Origin: Clostridia bacterium
GTDB taxonomy: Bacteria > Bacillota > Clostridia > Lachnospirales > Lachnospiraceae
NCBI GenBank assembly: GCA_910575625.1
Contig: CAJTFD010000015.1
Span: 37,013 to 101,012 of the forward strand
Reading direction: 5' to 3'
Length of the DNA stretch: 64,000 bases
A program made the position numbers and the translations under genes. The stretch's first letter is position 1. Each line of letters begins with the position of its first letter. The notes under the pieces are model-generated. The model worked only from the letters and a program-made list of their open reading frames with translations, ran no database searches and had not been told where the DNA came from. Of this stretch, positions 8,098 through 17,013 are shown one piece after another.

Positions 8098-9473
8098 ACA
8101 AAAATAAGATAAAATTCCTGGCAGGGGCAGGGATGCTCAGCACAGCCGCCATCTGGGGGATTGCCTTTGTGGTCGTGAAAAATTCCCTGGACACCGTCCC
8201 GCCCACTTACATGCTGGCTTTCCGGTTTACGATCGCCGCCGTCCTGCTGGCCGCGATCTGCCATAAAAAACTGCGGGGCCTGACAAAGGACACGATCCGG
8301 GCCGGGGCCGTCTTGGGATTCTGGCTGTTTTTCAGCTACTTAGTCCAGACCATCGGCTGCCAATACACGACGGCGGGAAAAAACGCGTTCCTCACATCGG
8401 CCTACGTGGTGATCGTCCCGTTCCTCTGCTGGCTCTTAGACAAGAAAAAGCCCGACGGCTTCTGCGCTGCGGCGGCCGTCCTGGCCCTGACCGGCATCGG
8501 CCTCCTCTCCCTGCAGGGAGACCTGTCCGTGAACCGGGGGGATGTGCTGACATTGATCTGTGCCATCGGGTTCGCCCTGCATATGTTCTACATCGACCGC
8601 TACACAGAAAAATGGGATCCGGTAACGCTGACCGTGCTCCAGCTTTCCTTCGCCGCGCTGTTCTCCTGGCTCCTGTCCCCGATCCTGGACGGCGGATTCC
8701 CGGAGGGGGCCTTCCGCCCGGACATCGTCGGCTCCATGCTGTATTTAGGCATTTTCAGCACCATGATCGGCTTCCTGTTGCAGAATGTCTGCCAGAAATA
8801 CACCGCGCCCAGCACAGCCTCCCTGCTGCTGTCCACGGAATCCGTCTTCGGCGTCCTCTCCTCCGTCCTGCTCCTGGGCGAGCGGATGACACCCCGGATG
8901 CTGGCGGGATGCGGGCTCTTATTTATAGCCGTGCTGCTCTCGGAGACAAAGCTGTCGTTCCTGTCGAAGCTGTTCACAGCCTTTTATCCGGATCTCTACC
9001 TGGATTCCGCCTACGACATCGACTACGAGGGATTTTACCGGGAGGGCTACCGAGGGCTCCTCTTTGACATCGACAATACACTGGTCCGCCATGGGGAACC
9101 GGCGGATGCGCGGGCCATCCAGCTGTTTGAGCGGCTCCATGGGATCGGCTTCGAGAGCTGCCTGCTCTCCAACAACAAGCTGGAGAGGGTCGCCGCCTTC
9201 CATAAACCCGTCGGGGGATATTTTATCGAAAACGCCCATAAACCCTCCACGGCCAACTACATCAAGGCGATGGAACGCATGGGCACAGATGCGGGCACCA
9301 CATTGTTTATCGGGGACCAGCTCTTCACAGACATCTGCGGCGCAAAGAGGGCCGGCATCCGCAGCATCCTGGTAAGGCCCATCCATCCAAAAGAAGAGAT
9401 ACAGATTGTTTTAAAAAGATACCTGGAAAAGATCGTGTTGCATTTTTACAAGGAACAAGAGGGGGAAACATAA
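8094..9473 (+). CDS. EamA/DMT transporter fused to YqeG-type HAD phosphatase
   Basis: One unbroken frame of 459 residues holds two full proteins. Residues 1-285 are a ten-helix drug/metabolite transporter with the two EamA repeats; the second repeat ends with the typical LGERMTPRMLAGCGLLFIAVLL. From about 290 (KLFTAFYPDLYLDSAYDID) the sequence is a complete YqeG-like class IIIA HAD phosphatase: DIDNT at about 324-328 carries the nucleophile Asp, LLSNNK at about 360 is motif II, and FIGDQLFTDICGA near 404-416 is motif III with the acidic pair. Free-standing YqeG in related bacteria starts at about this point and is often followed by shikimate kinase and efp genes, as here, so the fusion seems to have joined a transporter to the first gene of an old cluster. 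It overlaps the patatin gene by 4 bases. The enzyme domain should face the cytoplasm; substrate unknown. Confidence 0.88.
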   Translation: MNKNKIKFLAGAGMLSTAAIWGIAFVVVKNSLDTVPPTYMLAFRFTIAAVLLAAICHKKLRGLTKDTIRAGAVLGFWLFFSYLVQTIGCQYTTAGKNAFLTSAYVVIVPFLCWLLDKKKPDGFCAAAAVLALTGIGLLSLQGDLSVNRGDVLTLICAIGFALHMFYIDRYTEKWDPVTLTVLQLSFAALFSWLLSPILDGGFPEGAFRPDIVGSMLYLGIFSTMIGFLLQNVCQKYTAPSTASLLLSTESVFGVLSSVLLLGERMTPRMLAGCGLLFIAVLLSETKLSFLSKLFTAFYPDLYLDSAYDIDYEGFYREGYRGLLFDIDNTLVRHGEPADARAIQLFERLHGIGFESCLLSNNKLERVAAFHKPVGGYFIENAHKPSTANYIKAMERMGTDAGTTLFIGDQLFTDICGAKRAGIRSILVRPIHPKEEIQIVLKRYLEKIVLHFYKEQEGET

Positions 9474-9474
9474 G

Positions 9475-10023
9475 ATGAGACACATTGTACTGATCGGATT
9501 TATGGGATCCGGGAAGACAAAGACAGGTAAGCGGCTGGCCGAGGAACTGGGCCTGGCCTTCGTAGATGTGGACAGGAAGATCACCAGTGAGATGAAGATG
9601 AGCGTGACCGATATCTTCAACCGGTTTGGCGAGGTCTTTTTCCGCGCGCTGGAGACCCGGGCCATCAAAGAACTCATGGAAGAAGAACGCCGGGCTGTGA
9701 TCTCCGTGGGCGGCGGCCTGCCCATGCAGGAGCAGAACCACAAATACTTAAAAGAGCTGGGGACCATCGTCTATCTGAAAGGCTCCGCGGAGACTCTGCA
9801 AAAGAGGCTGGAAGGGGATCATGCACGCCCGCTCCTGGCCGGATCCAAGATGGACGAGAAGATCCGCAAGATGCTCCAGACCCGGGAACCTGTCTATGAG
9901 AAACTGGCCGACGTCACCGTGCTCACCGGCAGCCAGCCCATGAAGAAACTGATCCGGGAGATCAGCGTAAAATGTGAGATGTTCGAAAACCAATATTATA
10001 TGAAGAGCAACAGCACTCTATAA
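9475..10023 (+). CDS. aroK: shikimate kinase
   Basis: A 182-residue P-loop kinase of the aromatic amino acid pathway that phosphorylates shikimate at the 3-position. The Walker A loop GFMGSGKT is at residues 8-15, the shikimate-binding DVDRKI follows near 31-36, the ISVGGGLPM motif (shikimate and phosphate contacts) near 75-83, and the lid ARPLL with its arginine near 112. The first residues (MRHIVLIGFMGSGKT) fit the family well. It starts 1 base after the stop of the EamA-YqeG fusion with an AGAGGGGG ribosome site inside that gene. A C-terminal tail beyond residue 165 is not part of the usual fold. Other aro genes are not in the window. Confidence 0.92.
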   Translation: MRHIVLIGFMGSGKTKTGKRLAEELGLAFVDVDRKITSEMKMSVTDIFNRFGEVFFRALETRAIKELMEEERRAVISVGGGLPMQEQNHKYLKELGTIVYLKGSAETLQKRLEGDHARPLLAGSKMDEKIRKMLQTREPVYEKLADVTVLTGSQPMKKLIREISVKCEMFENQYYMKSNSTL

Positions 10024-10046
10024 ATTTTTAAGGAGGAATGATACAA

Positions 10047-10604
10047 ATGATTTCAGCAGGAGATTTTAAAAACGGGATAACTCTGGAGATTGACGGGAAT
10101 GTGGTGCAGATCATCGAATTCCAGCACGTAAAACCGGGAAAAGGGGCCGCTTTCGTGCGGACAAAGTATAAGAACATCATCACCGGGGCTGTCCTGGAAA
10201 AATCCTTCCGCCCCACCGAGAAATTCCCGTCCGCAAGGATCGAGCGCGTGGACATGCAGTATCTGTATAATGATGGGGAACTGTATTACTTTATGGACAA
10301 TTCCACCTATGAGCAGATTGGCCTGAACCAGGATACCATCGGGGATGCCCTGAAGTTCGTGAAAGAAAACGACATCCTGAAAGTATGCTCCTACAACGGC
10401 AACGTATTCGCCGTGGAACCGCCGCTGTTCGTGGAACTGGAGATCACAGAGACAGAACCCGGCTTCAAGGGCGACACCGCCCAGGGCGCGACAAAGCCCG
10501 CCACTGTGGAGACCGGCGCGGTGGTAAACGTGCCCCTGTTCGTGGACCGGGGGGACAAGATCAAGATCGATACAAGGACGGGGGAATATCTCTCCAGGGC
10601 ATAA
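10047..10604 (+). CDS. efp: elongation factor P
   Basis: EF-P relieves ribosome stalling at polyproline stretches. The 185-residue product has the three OB-like domains of the family; domain I carries the loop VKPGKG with Lys at residue 32, the position that is modified in most bacteria, and the signature RTGEYLSRA ends the protein. I chose the ATG at 10047, which is 10 bases after AGGAGG and gives the conserved MISAGDF start; the ATG at 10038 is only one base after the same site. No EpmA/EpmB/EpmC genes are nearby, in line with Firmicutes that use a different or no modification at this Lys. It is the last gene of the plus-strand run and is followed by a hairpin. Confidence 0.95.
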   Translation: MISAGDFKNGITLEIDGNVVQIIEFQHVKPGKGAAFVRTKYKNIITGAVLEKSFRPTEKFPSARIERVDMQYLYNDGELYYFMDNSTYEQIGLNQDTIGDALKFVKENDILKVCSYNGNVFAVEPPLFVELEITETEPGFKGDTAQGATKPATVETGAVVNVPLFVDRGDKIKIDTRTGEYLSRA

Positions 10605-10623
10605 GAGCAGAGTTCTCAAGATG

Positions 10624-10656
10624 TACGACCCCGCAGCGGCAGGCTGTGGGGTCGTA
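10624..10656 (+). terminator. hairpin after efp
   Basis: A 14-base-pair stem (TACGACCCCGCAGC against GCTGTGGGGTCGTA-type arm, one G-U pair) with a five-base loop closes the efp transcript. No T-run follows directly, so it may end transcription weakly or act as an mRNA-stabilising structure. Confidence 0.55.
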
Positions 10657-10774
10657 GACTATAGACAAAGTACTATATTTACGACTATCTCTCTGATATA
10701 GTGGAAGATCAGATGATCATTTAGCAATTACTTAAATAATGGAAGATATCAGAAAGGAGTTTCTTTTAAATACA

Positions 10775-11173
10775 ATGGATCTTAAGTTTTTTCTTTTTTC
10801 AATATCATTAACTTTGTTTGTTTTATTTACAAGAAATATAAACATCGACCACAATGTAAGAAATATAATAACCGCAAATCTTAATGATAACACAGTTTCT
10901 AAAACGTATCATCCTGAAAATGATCTTAAAAATAGAAATGATGATATAGGCAATAATAAGCCTTGTTATATTTTAACCCCAAATACAATGGAATTTCATA
11001 TAATAGATTGTAAAACTTTAGATAATTTAAAATCATATGAATGGAAAGAATATTTAGGAAATAATGCGGATCTGATGAATCATGGATATAGGCCTTGTTC
11101 GATCTGCGATCCTTTTTCCAGATCATTGCCTAAACAAGACCCGCAGCCTGAATATTTAAAATTAAAATATTGA
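10775..11173 (+). CDS. AT-rich hypothetical protein, signal anchor plus His/Cys cluster
   Basis: This gene is markedly more AT-rich than its neighbours. From the ATG at 10775 it encodes about 132 residues: an N-terminal hydrophobic segment (DLKFFLFSISLTLFVLF, about 2-19), an Asn/Asp-rich linker, and a compact C-terminal part with CYIL, FHIIDCKTL and GYRPCSICDP. The spacing H-x3-C ... PC-x2-C resembles the small Ada-like zinc-binding motif found at the ends of many secreted clostridial nuclease-type proteins, where it reads YH-x2-xC ... GYRPCxxC. AAAGGAG lies 15 bases before 10775; a start at 10739 would add 12 residues but has no ribosome site. Placed between two similar hairpins. Base composition suggests recent acquisition. 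Function unknown. Confidence 0.55.
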   Translation: MDLKFFLFSISLTLFVLFTRNINIDHNVRNIITANLNDNTVSKTYHPENDLKNRNDDIGNNKPCYILTPNTMEFHIIDCKTLDNLKSYEWKEYLGNNADLMNHGYRPCSICDPFSRSLPKQDPQPEYLKLKY

Positions 11174-11180
11174 TCTTTAC

Positions 11181-11212
11181 GACCCCACAACGACATGTTG
11201 CGAGGTCTTTAT
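11181..11212 (+). terminator. hairpin between convergent genes
   Basis: GACCCC-A-CAAC pairs with GTTGCGAGGTC around the loop GACAT and is followed by TTTATT. It sits between the AT-rich gene and the convergent mmcQ-like gene and could serve both. Its ACGACCCC start resembles the hairpin after efp. Confidence 0.6.
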
Positions 11213-11219
11213 TATGTCT

Positions 11220-11576
11220 TTACGATGCCTCCACCAGATCATAACTCATATCCAGAAGGTCCAGCGCTTTTTCCTCGCGCACACTTCCATCCAGCACCAC
11301 CGTGATCCAGTACCTCTTATTCATATGATACCCCGGCAGAAATCCCTCTGCCTGGACCAGGACCGCGGCCAGATCCGGATCGATCTTCACATCCATCACA
11401 TCCACATCCCCCGTCCCTTCCAACCCCAGACGCTGCCTGGACACACGCATGAACACCGCATACCATTTTCGATTCCTGCGGTTCCTAAGGACAGCCGCAT
11501 CCGGGTCCCGTTTCCAGAGATATTCCGGCTTTGTGCCATATCGCTCATCTGCATACGCAAAGATCTTATCCCTCAT
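11220..11576 (-). CDS. MmcQ/YjbR family protein
   Basis: A 118-residue protein with the features of the MmcQ/YjbR (DUF419) fold: YGTKPEYLWKRDPDAAVLRN near the N-terminus, the KWYAVFM strand, VDVMDVKIDPDLAAVL, and GYHMNKRYWITVVLDG. These proteins adopt a CyaY-like, DNA-binding-type alpha/beta fold; their function is not established. The ATG at 11576 is 9 bases after AGGAGG and is preferred to the ATG at 11582, which is too close. Single gene, no partner, flanked by a terminator and by the repeat-rich gap. Confidence 0.88.
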   Translation of the reverse strand: MRDKIFAYADERYGTKPEYLWKRDPDAAVLRNRRNRKWYAVFMRVSRQRLGLEGTGDVDVMDVKIDPDLAAVLVQAEGFLPGYHMNKRYWITVVLDGSVREEKALDLLDMSYDLVEAS

Positions 11577-11777
11577 ACCCATCTTCCTCCTCTGTCCCCA
11601 TTATACCCCATTCTCTCCGTAATTCCACCATCAAATTTTATATTATGATCTCACAAGACCTCACATCTATGGTATAATAAGAGGATAAATGGGTTTGGAG
11701 ACCCTCTAAATCCTGCGGATGATTTGGATTTCGCGAACATTTGATACGATCCACGGCCGCTTGGATCTTTTAGAGGT

Positions 11778-11853
11778 GTACTTTTCTGCGAGAAAAGTAC
11801 CAAAAGCGCCGGGGGATTGCGATCCCCCCCGGACCCCTTAAAACGCTTTTTTA
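11778..11853. repeat. double-hairpin intergenic element
   Basis: Two adjoining hairpins: GTACTTTTCTGCGAGAAAAGTAC (11778-11800, arms of ten bases), then an AAAAGCG...CGCTTTT outer pair enclosing GGGGATTGCGATCCCC (about 11802-11851), ending in a T-run. The layout is that of an intrinsic terminator but there is no gene reading into it, and similar GTACTTTTCT elements are scattered between genes in related genomes as I recall. It is followed by a small third hairpin, ACAGATG/CATCTGT (about 11858-11877). Confidence 0.5.
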
Positions 11854-11923
11854 GCAGACAGATGTTTTTTCATCTGTATATTTGTAAAAATCAGAGGTGA
11901 TTTTGAATCTTGAACACGCTCTA

Positions 11924-12084
11924 GAGTGTGTCTGAAAACCGCTTTATGTCAACTGTAAGTCACAATTTGTGGAAAATCTGGCCCAAATGAGGAAGGCGTA
12001 GCGGGCTACGCTGACCGAAAGCGGGCCAGATCTGCCGCAAAGTGGGGCTTGCAGGTGGCGTGAATGGGTTTTAAGACACGCTCC
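11924..12084. repeat. MITE-like palindromic element
   Basis: A 161-base element bounded by near-perfect inverted repeats (GAGTGTGTCTGAAAACC on the left, complement GAGCGTGTCTTAAAACC on the right, 15 of 17 matching). The interior is itself a long imperfect palindrome with TCTGGCCC/GGGCCAGA arms and a central AGCGGGCT hinge between GGCGTA and TACGCT. It has no coding capacity. The structure is that of a non-autonomous, transposase-mobilised or REP-like repeat; I recall closely similar interiors in intergenic regions of other Lachnospiraceae. Confidence 0.6.
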
Positions 12085-12085
12085 A

Positions 12086-12244
12086 GTGCTCCATCCAGTC
12101 AGAGATCATCGTTTGGCTTTGTCTGATCTGTGCCAGTGCTAGGCAAGATTTCGACGGCAATGCGGTGCATCGATTAGAAATCTTAACGACGCAATGGCGC
12201 TGAGCAGGCAGATCCAAACTATGATTTCTGGCCGGATGGAGTAC
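12086..12244. repeat. second long imperfect palindrome
   Basis: Immediately next to the first element lies a 159-base imperfect palindrome with outer arms GTGCTCCATCC and GGATGGAGTAC, then AGAGATCATCGTTTGG against CCAAACTATGATTTCT, and inner arms around GATTTC/GAAATC. It is non-coding and ends 50 bases before the PfkB kinase start. The different arm sequences show it is a separate repeat family. Confidence 0.55.
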
Positions 12245-12294
12245 TAAGATTCCCGACAGAGCTCTTAACACAAAACGAAAAGGATGGAAATGAT

Positions 12295-13410
12295 ATGAAA
12301 TCTCAAACGATCGCCGTAGCCGGACATCTGTGTGTAGACATCACACCCGGCTTCCCGCGCACGAAAAAAACCGACAAGATCTCCCAGCTCTTGATGCCGG
12401 GAAAGGTCATCAATGTGGAAAACGCCAGCTTCAGCACCGGCGGCGCCGTCGCCAACACCGGACTTGCCCTGAAAAAACTGGGCAGTCCCGTAATCTTGAT
12501 GGGCAAGATCGGACAAGACGCTTTCGGCACGATCATAAAACAGACTTTCAGGGAATACCAGGCCGATGAGTACCTGATCGTCTCAGAAGAGGAGAGTTCC
12601 TCCTACACCATCGTCATCGCCCCGCCCGGGGTGGATCGGGTCTTCCTGCATCATCCCGGCTGCAACGACACGTTCTGTATGGCTGACATGGACTTTGAGG
12701 CCCTCAGAGCGGCCACCCATTTTCATTTCGGCTACCCGTCCCTGATGCGCTCCATGTACATCGACGGCTCCCAGGAACTGGTGCGGATCTTCACCAAAGT
12801 CAAAGAGATGGGGCTGACCACCTCCCTGGACATGGCCGCCGTGGAGGACGACTCGGAGGCCGGACAGCAGGACTGGCTGCAGATCATCAAAAATCTGCTC
12901 CCGCTGGTGGATTTCTTCGTGCCGAGTATTGAAGAATTGGGATATATGATGGACCGTGACCGCTATCAGGACTGGTTAAAACGGGCCGGGGAACAGGACG
13001 TGACCACCATCCTGGACGTGGAAAAAGACATCAAACCTCTGGCGGAGACACTGCTCAGTATGGGCGCAAAATGCGTCCTGATCAAATGCGGCGCACCGGG
13101 CATCTACCTGCGCACCAACACACCGGAGGTCATGAAAAAGATCGCCCCGCAGTTTACCTCCTGGGGCGACCTGGAATTTTTTGAAAAAAGTTTTGTACCG
13201 GATGCGATCCTCTCCGGTACGGGGGCCGGGGATACCAGCATCGCGGCTTTCCTGAAAGCAGCCCTGGACGGCTATCCGCCCAAACGCTGCGTACAGCTGG
13301 CCGCCGCCACCGGGGCCAGCTGCATCACCGCCTACGATGCCTTGAGCGGCCTCAAGTCCTTCCCGGAACTGATCCGGCGGATCGGATCTGGCTGGGAAAA
13401 AGTCTCTTGA
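12295..13410 (+). CDS. PfkB family carbohydrate kinase
   Basis: A 371-residue ribokinase-fold sugar kinase. The N-terminal substrate side shows GHLCVDITPGFP and the glycine pair STGGAVANTGLALKKLG (about 41-57); the C-terminal PfkB signature with the catalytic Asp is LSGTGAGDTSIAAFL near 304-318. The family uses ATP to phosphorylate the hydroxymethyl group of sugars or nucleosides. It is longer than typical ribokinases (about 310) because of an extra segment around 270-300. The substrate cannot be deduced; no transporter or sugar enzyme lies next to it. It is a single gene between the repeat cluster and the convergent secA, whose stop is 7 bases away. Confidence 0.88.
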   Translation: MKSQTIAVAGHLCVDITPGFPRTKKTDKISQLLMPGKVINVENASFSTGGAVANTGLALKKLGSPVILMGKIGQDAFGTIIKQTFREYQADEYLIVSEEESSSYTIVIAPPGVDRVFLHHPGCNDTFCMADMDFEALRAATHFHFGYPSLMRSMYIDGSQELVRIFTKVKEMGLTTSLDMAAVEDDSEAGQQDWLQIIKNLLPLVDFFVPSIEELGYMMDRDRYQDWLKRAGEQDVTTILDVEKDIKPLAETLLSMGAKCVLIKCGAPGIYLRTNTPEVMKKIAPQFTSWGDLEFFEKSFVPDAILSGTGAGDTSIAAFLKAALDGYPPKRCVQLAAATGASCITAYDALSGLKSFPELIRRIGSGWEKVS

Positions 13411-13417
13411 TATAAAC

Positions 13418-15985
13418 TTAAGCTTTCCGTCCACAGCACTGTTTATATTTCTTACCGCTCCCACAGGGGCAGGGGTCATTGGGGTAAACCTTGGCCGCTG
13501 CCCTTTGTTTTGGCTTTCTCGGCCCCTCTTCCTCCTTGTTGGTGGTCGTAGCCTGGGCCACCTGTTCCCTCTCCACCTTCTGCTCGATGCGCACATGGTA
13601 TAGCAGACGGACTGTGTCCTCCTGGATACTCTCTGTCATGGCATTGAACATATCATAGGCGCTCATCTTATATTCCACCACCGGATCGCGCTGGCCGTAT
13701 GCCTGCAGCCCGATCCCCTGGCGGAGCTGTTCCATGTCGTCGATGTGATCCATCCACTTGTTGTCGATCACTTTCAGCAAGATCACACGCTCCAGCTCAC
13801 GGATCTGCTCCGGTTCGGGGAACTCCGCCTCTTTCATCTCGTATTTCTTGATGGCCTCCTCTTTCAGTTCATGTTTAATCTGATTTTTCTTCGTACCGGC
13901 CACCCGCTCCGGGGTCAGAGGCTTCAGCGGGATGATCGGCAGCAGGATCTGGTTAAATTCCTTTACATCCCATTCTTCCGGATCCACGTCATCCGAGAAA
14001 CACATATCCACTGTATTGTCCACCACATCGGTGACCATCCGGCAGATGGGATCCCGCATGCTGTCCCCATCCAGCACCTTGCGCCGCTCTTTGTAGATGA
14101 TCTCGCGCTGTTCATTGTTGACCTGGTCGTAATCCAGCAGATTCTTACGGATCCCGTAGTTATTGCCCTCGATCTTCATCTGGGCCTTCTCAATGGCGCT
14201 GGAGAGCATCTTGTGTTCGATCTGCTCGTTCTCCGGAACGCCCAGGGATTTGAAGATACCCATCAGCCTCTCGGATCCGAACAGGCGCATCAGATCGTCC
14301 TCCAGGGAGATATAAAAACGGGATTCACCCACGTCCCCCTGCCGCCCGGAACGTCCGCGCAGCTGGTTGTCGATACGCCTGGATTCATGCCGCTCCGTAC
14401 CCACGATGCGCAGTCCTCCGGCCTCCCGGGCCACATCGTCCAGCTTGATATCCGTACCACGGCCCGCCATATTCGTCGCGATCGTCACCGCACCGGCCAC
14501 GCCCGCCTGGGCCACGATCTCGGCCTCCTGCTCATGGAACTTGGCATTGAGCACGTTGTGGGGGATGCCCTCCTTGCGCAGCATATTGCTGAGCAGCTCC
14601 GACGTCTCGATCGTGATCGTACCCACCAGCACCGGCTGCTGCTTGGCGTGGGCTTCCTTGATGGACTCCACCACCGCCTTGAATTTCTCTTTCTGGGTCA
14701 TATAGACGGCGTCGTCATAGTCCACCCTGCGCACCGGCTCGTTGGTGGGGATCTCCACCACATCCATGCCGTAAATGTCACGGAACTCTTTTTCCTCGGT
14801 GAGGGCTGTACCGGTCATGCCCGCTTTCTTCTCATATTTGTTAAAGAAATTCTGGAACGTGATCGTAGCCAGGGTCTTGCTCTCCCTCTTCACCTTCACC
14901 TTCTCCTTGGCCTCGATGGCCTGGTGGAGCCCGTCCGAATACCGCCGTCCGGGCATGATACGTCCGGTGAACTCATCCACGATCAAAACTTCGTCGTCCT
15001 TTACCACATAATCCTGATCCCTGTGCATCAGGTTGTGGGCGCGCAGCGCCAGGATGATGTTGTGCTGGATCTCCAGATTTTCCGGGTCGGAGAGGTTTTC
15101 GATGGAAAAGAACTTCTCCACTTTCTTCACGCCGTCCTCTGTGAGCGTGACGATCTTATCCTTCTCATTGACGATGAAATCCCCGGTCTCCTCGATCTCC
15201 TCGCCCATGAGCGCCGTCATCTTGGTCATCTCGCCGCTGGCCTCGCCCCGCTCGAGCTGCCGGGCCAGGATATCGCAGACCTCATAGAGCTTCGTGGATT
15301 TCCCGCTCTGCCCGGATATGATCAGTGGCGTACGGGCCTCGTCGATCAGTACGGAGTCCACCTCATCGATGATGGCATAATAAAGCTCCCGCTGGACCAG
15401 CTGCTCCTTGTAGATCACCATGTTGTCACGCAGGTAGTCAAATCCCAACTCGTTGTTGGTAATATAGGTGATGTCGCAGGCGTACTGCTCCCGCCGCTCG
15501 TCGTTGTCCATGGAATTGAGGACCACACCCACTGTGAGGCCCAGGAATTTGTGGATCTCGCCCATCCACTGGGCGTCACGGGCTGCCAGATAATCATTGA
15601 CGGTCACGATATGCACGCCCCGTCCCTCCAGGGCGTTTAGATAGGCCGGGAGTGTGGACACCAGGGTCTTCCCCTCACCGGTCTTCATCTCCGCGATACG
15701 TCCCTGGTGCAAGATCACGCCCCCGATCAGCTGCACCCGGTAATGCTCCATGTCCAGGACCCTCTTCGCAGCTTCCCGCACGGCAGCGTAGGCTTCCGGG
15801 AGGATATCATCCAAGGTCTCCCCCTTGGAGAGCCGGTTTTTAAACTCTCGGGTCTTGTCCTTTAGATCCTCATCGCTGAGAGCCTGCATGGATGGTCTTA
15901 GATCTTCTATCTTATCTACAATGCCACGGATACGTTTCACTTCATGTTCACTATGCGTGCCAAAGACTTTTGTCCAAATACTCAT
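13418..15985 (-). CDS. secA: preprotein translocase ATPase SecA
   Basis: An 855-residue SecA, the motor that drives unfolded preproteins through SecYEG. Visible parts are the Walker A loop [10 protein letters not shown] (about 102-111), the DEAD-type box [15 protein letters not shown] (about 206-220), the helicase motif GRGTDIKL, the [10 protein letters not shown] arginine-finger motif and the C-terminal zinc tail [14 protein letters not shown] that binds SecB or ribosomes. Residue length is normal for Clostridia. The ATG at 15985 follows AGGAG at 7 bases and gives the conserved MSIWTKVFG start; the frame is open further upstream without a ribosome site. A promoter lies at 16029-16057. Confidence 0.97.
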   Translation of the reverse strand: MSIWTKVFGTHSEHEVKRIRGIVDKIEDLRPSMQALSDEDLKDKTREFKNRLSKGETLDDILPEAYAAVREAAKRVLDMEHYRVQLIGGVILHQGRIAEMKTGEGKTLVSTLPAYLNALEGRGVHIVTVNDYLAARDAQWMGEIHKFLGLTVGVVLNSMDNDERREQYACDITYITNNELGFDYLRDNMVIYKEQLVQRELYYAIIDEVDSVLIDEARTPLIISGQSGKSTKLYEVCDILARQLERGEASGEMTKMTALMGEEIEETGDFIVNEKDKIVTLTEDGVKKVEKFFSIENLSDPENLEIQHNIILALRAHNLMHRDQDYVVKDDEVLIVDEFTGRIMPGRRYSDGLHQAIEAKEKVKVKRESKTLATITFQNFFNKYEKKAGMTGTALTEEKEFRDIYGMDVVEIPTNEPVRRVDYDDAVYMTQKEKFKAVVESIKEAHAKQQPVLVGTITIETSELLSNMLRKEGIPHNVLNAKFHEQEAEIVAQAGVAGAVTIATNMAGRGTDIKLDDVAREAGGLRIVGTERHESRRIDNQLRGRSGRQGDVGESRFYISLEDDLMRLFGSERLMGIFKSLGVPENEQIEHKMLSSAIEKAQMKIEGNNYGIRKNLLDYDQVNNEQREIIYKERRKVLDGDSMRDPICRMVTDVVDNTVDMCFSDDVDPEEWDVKEFNQILLPIIPLKPLTPERVAGTKKNQIKHELKEEAIKKYEMKEAEFPEPEQIRELERVILLKVIDNKWMDHIDDMEQLRQGIGLQAYGQRDPVVEYKMSAYDMFNAMTESIQEDTVRLLYHVRIEQKVEREQVAQATTTNKEEEGPRKPKQRAAAKVYPNDPCPCGSGKKYKQCCGRKA

Positions 15986-16028
15986 CTGTTTACTCCTGTT
16001 CTTCCAATGATCTATGCAATCACGTTCT

Positions 16029-16057
16029 ATTTTAGCACTTTCTGCCCGAAGAAACAA
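16029..16057 (-). promoter_or_regulatory. predicted secA promoter
   Basis: On the minus strand TTGTTT (-35, 16052-16057) and TAAAAT (-10, 16029-16034) are 17 bases apart. Transcription would start about 35-40 bases before the secA ATG. Confidence 0.5.
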
Positions 16058-16095
16058 TGAATAATTTGTTACTTATTTAAGTCCATATGATATGT

Positions 16096-16140
16096 AAAAA
16101 CACAAACAAGACATACCTGCGCCAACAGATATGCCTGTTT
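16096..16140 (-). terminator. terminator after the nitroreductase gene
   Basis: Read on the minus strand, AAACAGGCATATCTG pairs imperfectly with CAGGTATGTCTTGTTT around a six-base loop and is followed by GTGTTTTT. It separates the nitroreductase gene from secA. Confidence 0.6.
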
Positions 16141-16155
16141 GATAAAAAATTCCAT

Positions 16156-17013
16156 CTACAACTGATAAAAACCGACTATGTACGCGCCTTCCGGAAGTTT
16201 ATAATCCTTGTCCAAAGCTTCCAGTTTCCAGCCTTTAAAACCGCTGCTCTGTCTGGAGACCACACCTTCAAAGTGCATCATGATGATCCCCGCATTCAAC
16301 TTGGCGTCTGTGGCATTTGTCATCTCATCCAGGACATCCACCAGCACGATCTTATCCCCGTCATGGATCAGGCGGCAGGGCTGCAGATTCAAAAATGAGG
16401 GCGCATGACAGACCGCCGCACAAGCCTTGTACAGATCCTCGTCCGGATCCAGGGCTGAGATCGTCTCGGCTTTTCCCCACTCATCATCGTAAAACATCTG
16501 GGGGATCGTCTTCTTGGGCACAGGCGCGCCAGCTTTTTTCTTTAAGAAGATCTCTGCCGGACTCTTGATCCCCAATCTCGCAAACAGTCCAGCCTCTTCG
16601 TAACCGCATGCGATCACAGCTGCCACTGCCTTGTCACCGGCGAGGTTCAGCCTCTTTTTCAAAAGCGGTTCATCCGCGATCGTCTCCCAGCAGCTCTCGA
16701 TCCCCATCTCTGTGAGCTTCAGCACCAGCTCCTCGCCAATGTATCCAGCATTTTCTATGTAATGCTCATCCACATCGGAGAGGAGGACGATATAATGGAA
16801 TGCTTTGATCAGGAATCTGTGATACCCTACACAGGCATTCAATTTCTCGGCGGCGTCCTCACCCAATATGAGCATCTCCACGTTGATATCCGGCACCAGA
16901 CGGGGACAAGACGCGAAATGATCTTTCAATTCCTGGATCTTGTCCGCGCTGATCTCCCTTTTGGCAAATTCACGGTTTGATCTTCTGTTGGTTGCTAATG
17001 TAAAAACGTCCAT
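16156..17013 (-). CDS. nitroreductase family protein
   Basis: A 285-residue flavoprotein-type protein of the nitroreductase superfamily, in the TM1586-like group. The N-terminal TNRRSNREFAKREIS (about 8-22) is the usual RxSxRxF phosphate-binding start, NAGYIGEELVLKLTEMGIESCWE (about 88-110) is the dimer helix, and ACAAVCHAPSFLNLQPCRLIH (about 198-218) is a second half-repeat with the NxQP flavin contact. Members reduce quinones, nitro groups or other acceptors with NAD(P)H and FMN. The arrangement as two half-domains in one chain is typical of TM1586_NiRdase proteins. A GGGAAGGGAG site precedes the start. Substrate unknown. Confidence 0.85.
   Translation of the reverse strand: MDVFTLATNRRSNREFAKREISADKIQELKDHFASCPRLVPDINVEMLILGEDAAEKLNACVGYHRFLIKAFHYIVLLSDVDEHYIENAGYIGEELVLKLTEMGIESCWETIADEPLLKKRLNLAGDKAVAAVIACGYEEAGLFARLGIKSPAEIFLKKKAGAPVPKKTIPQMFYDDEWGKAETISALDPDEDLYKACAAVCHAPSFLNLQPCRLIHDGDKIVLVDVLDEMTNATDAKLNAGIIMMHFEGVVSRQSSGFKGWKLEALDKDYKLPEGAYIVGFYQL

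Noticed and set aside
8940..8990. Possible frameshift joining EamA and YqeG by error
   Set aside because: The frame runs through without any stop or composition break and both domains are complete; kept as a true fusion but listed for checking.
13745..15640. 631-codon open frame on the plus strand
   Set aside because: It is antisense to secA over its full length, has no ribosome site and a His/Leu-rich composition typical of a shadow frame.
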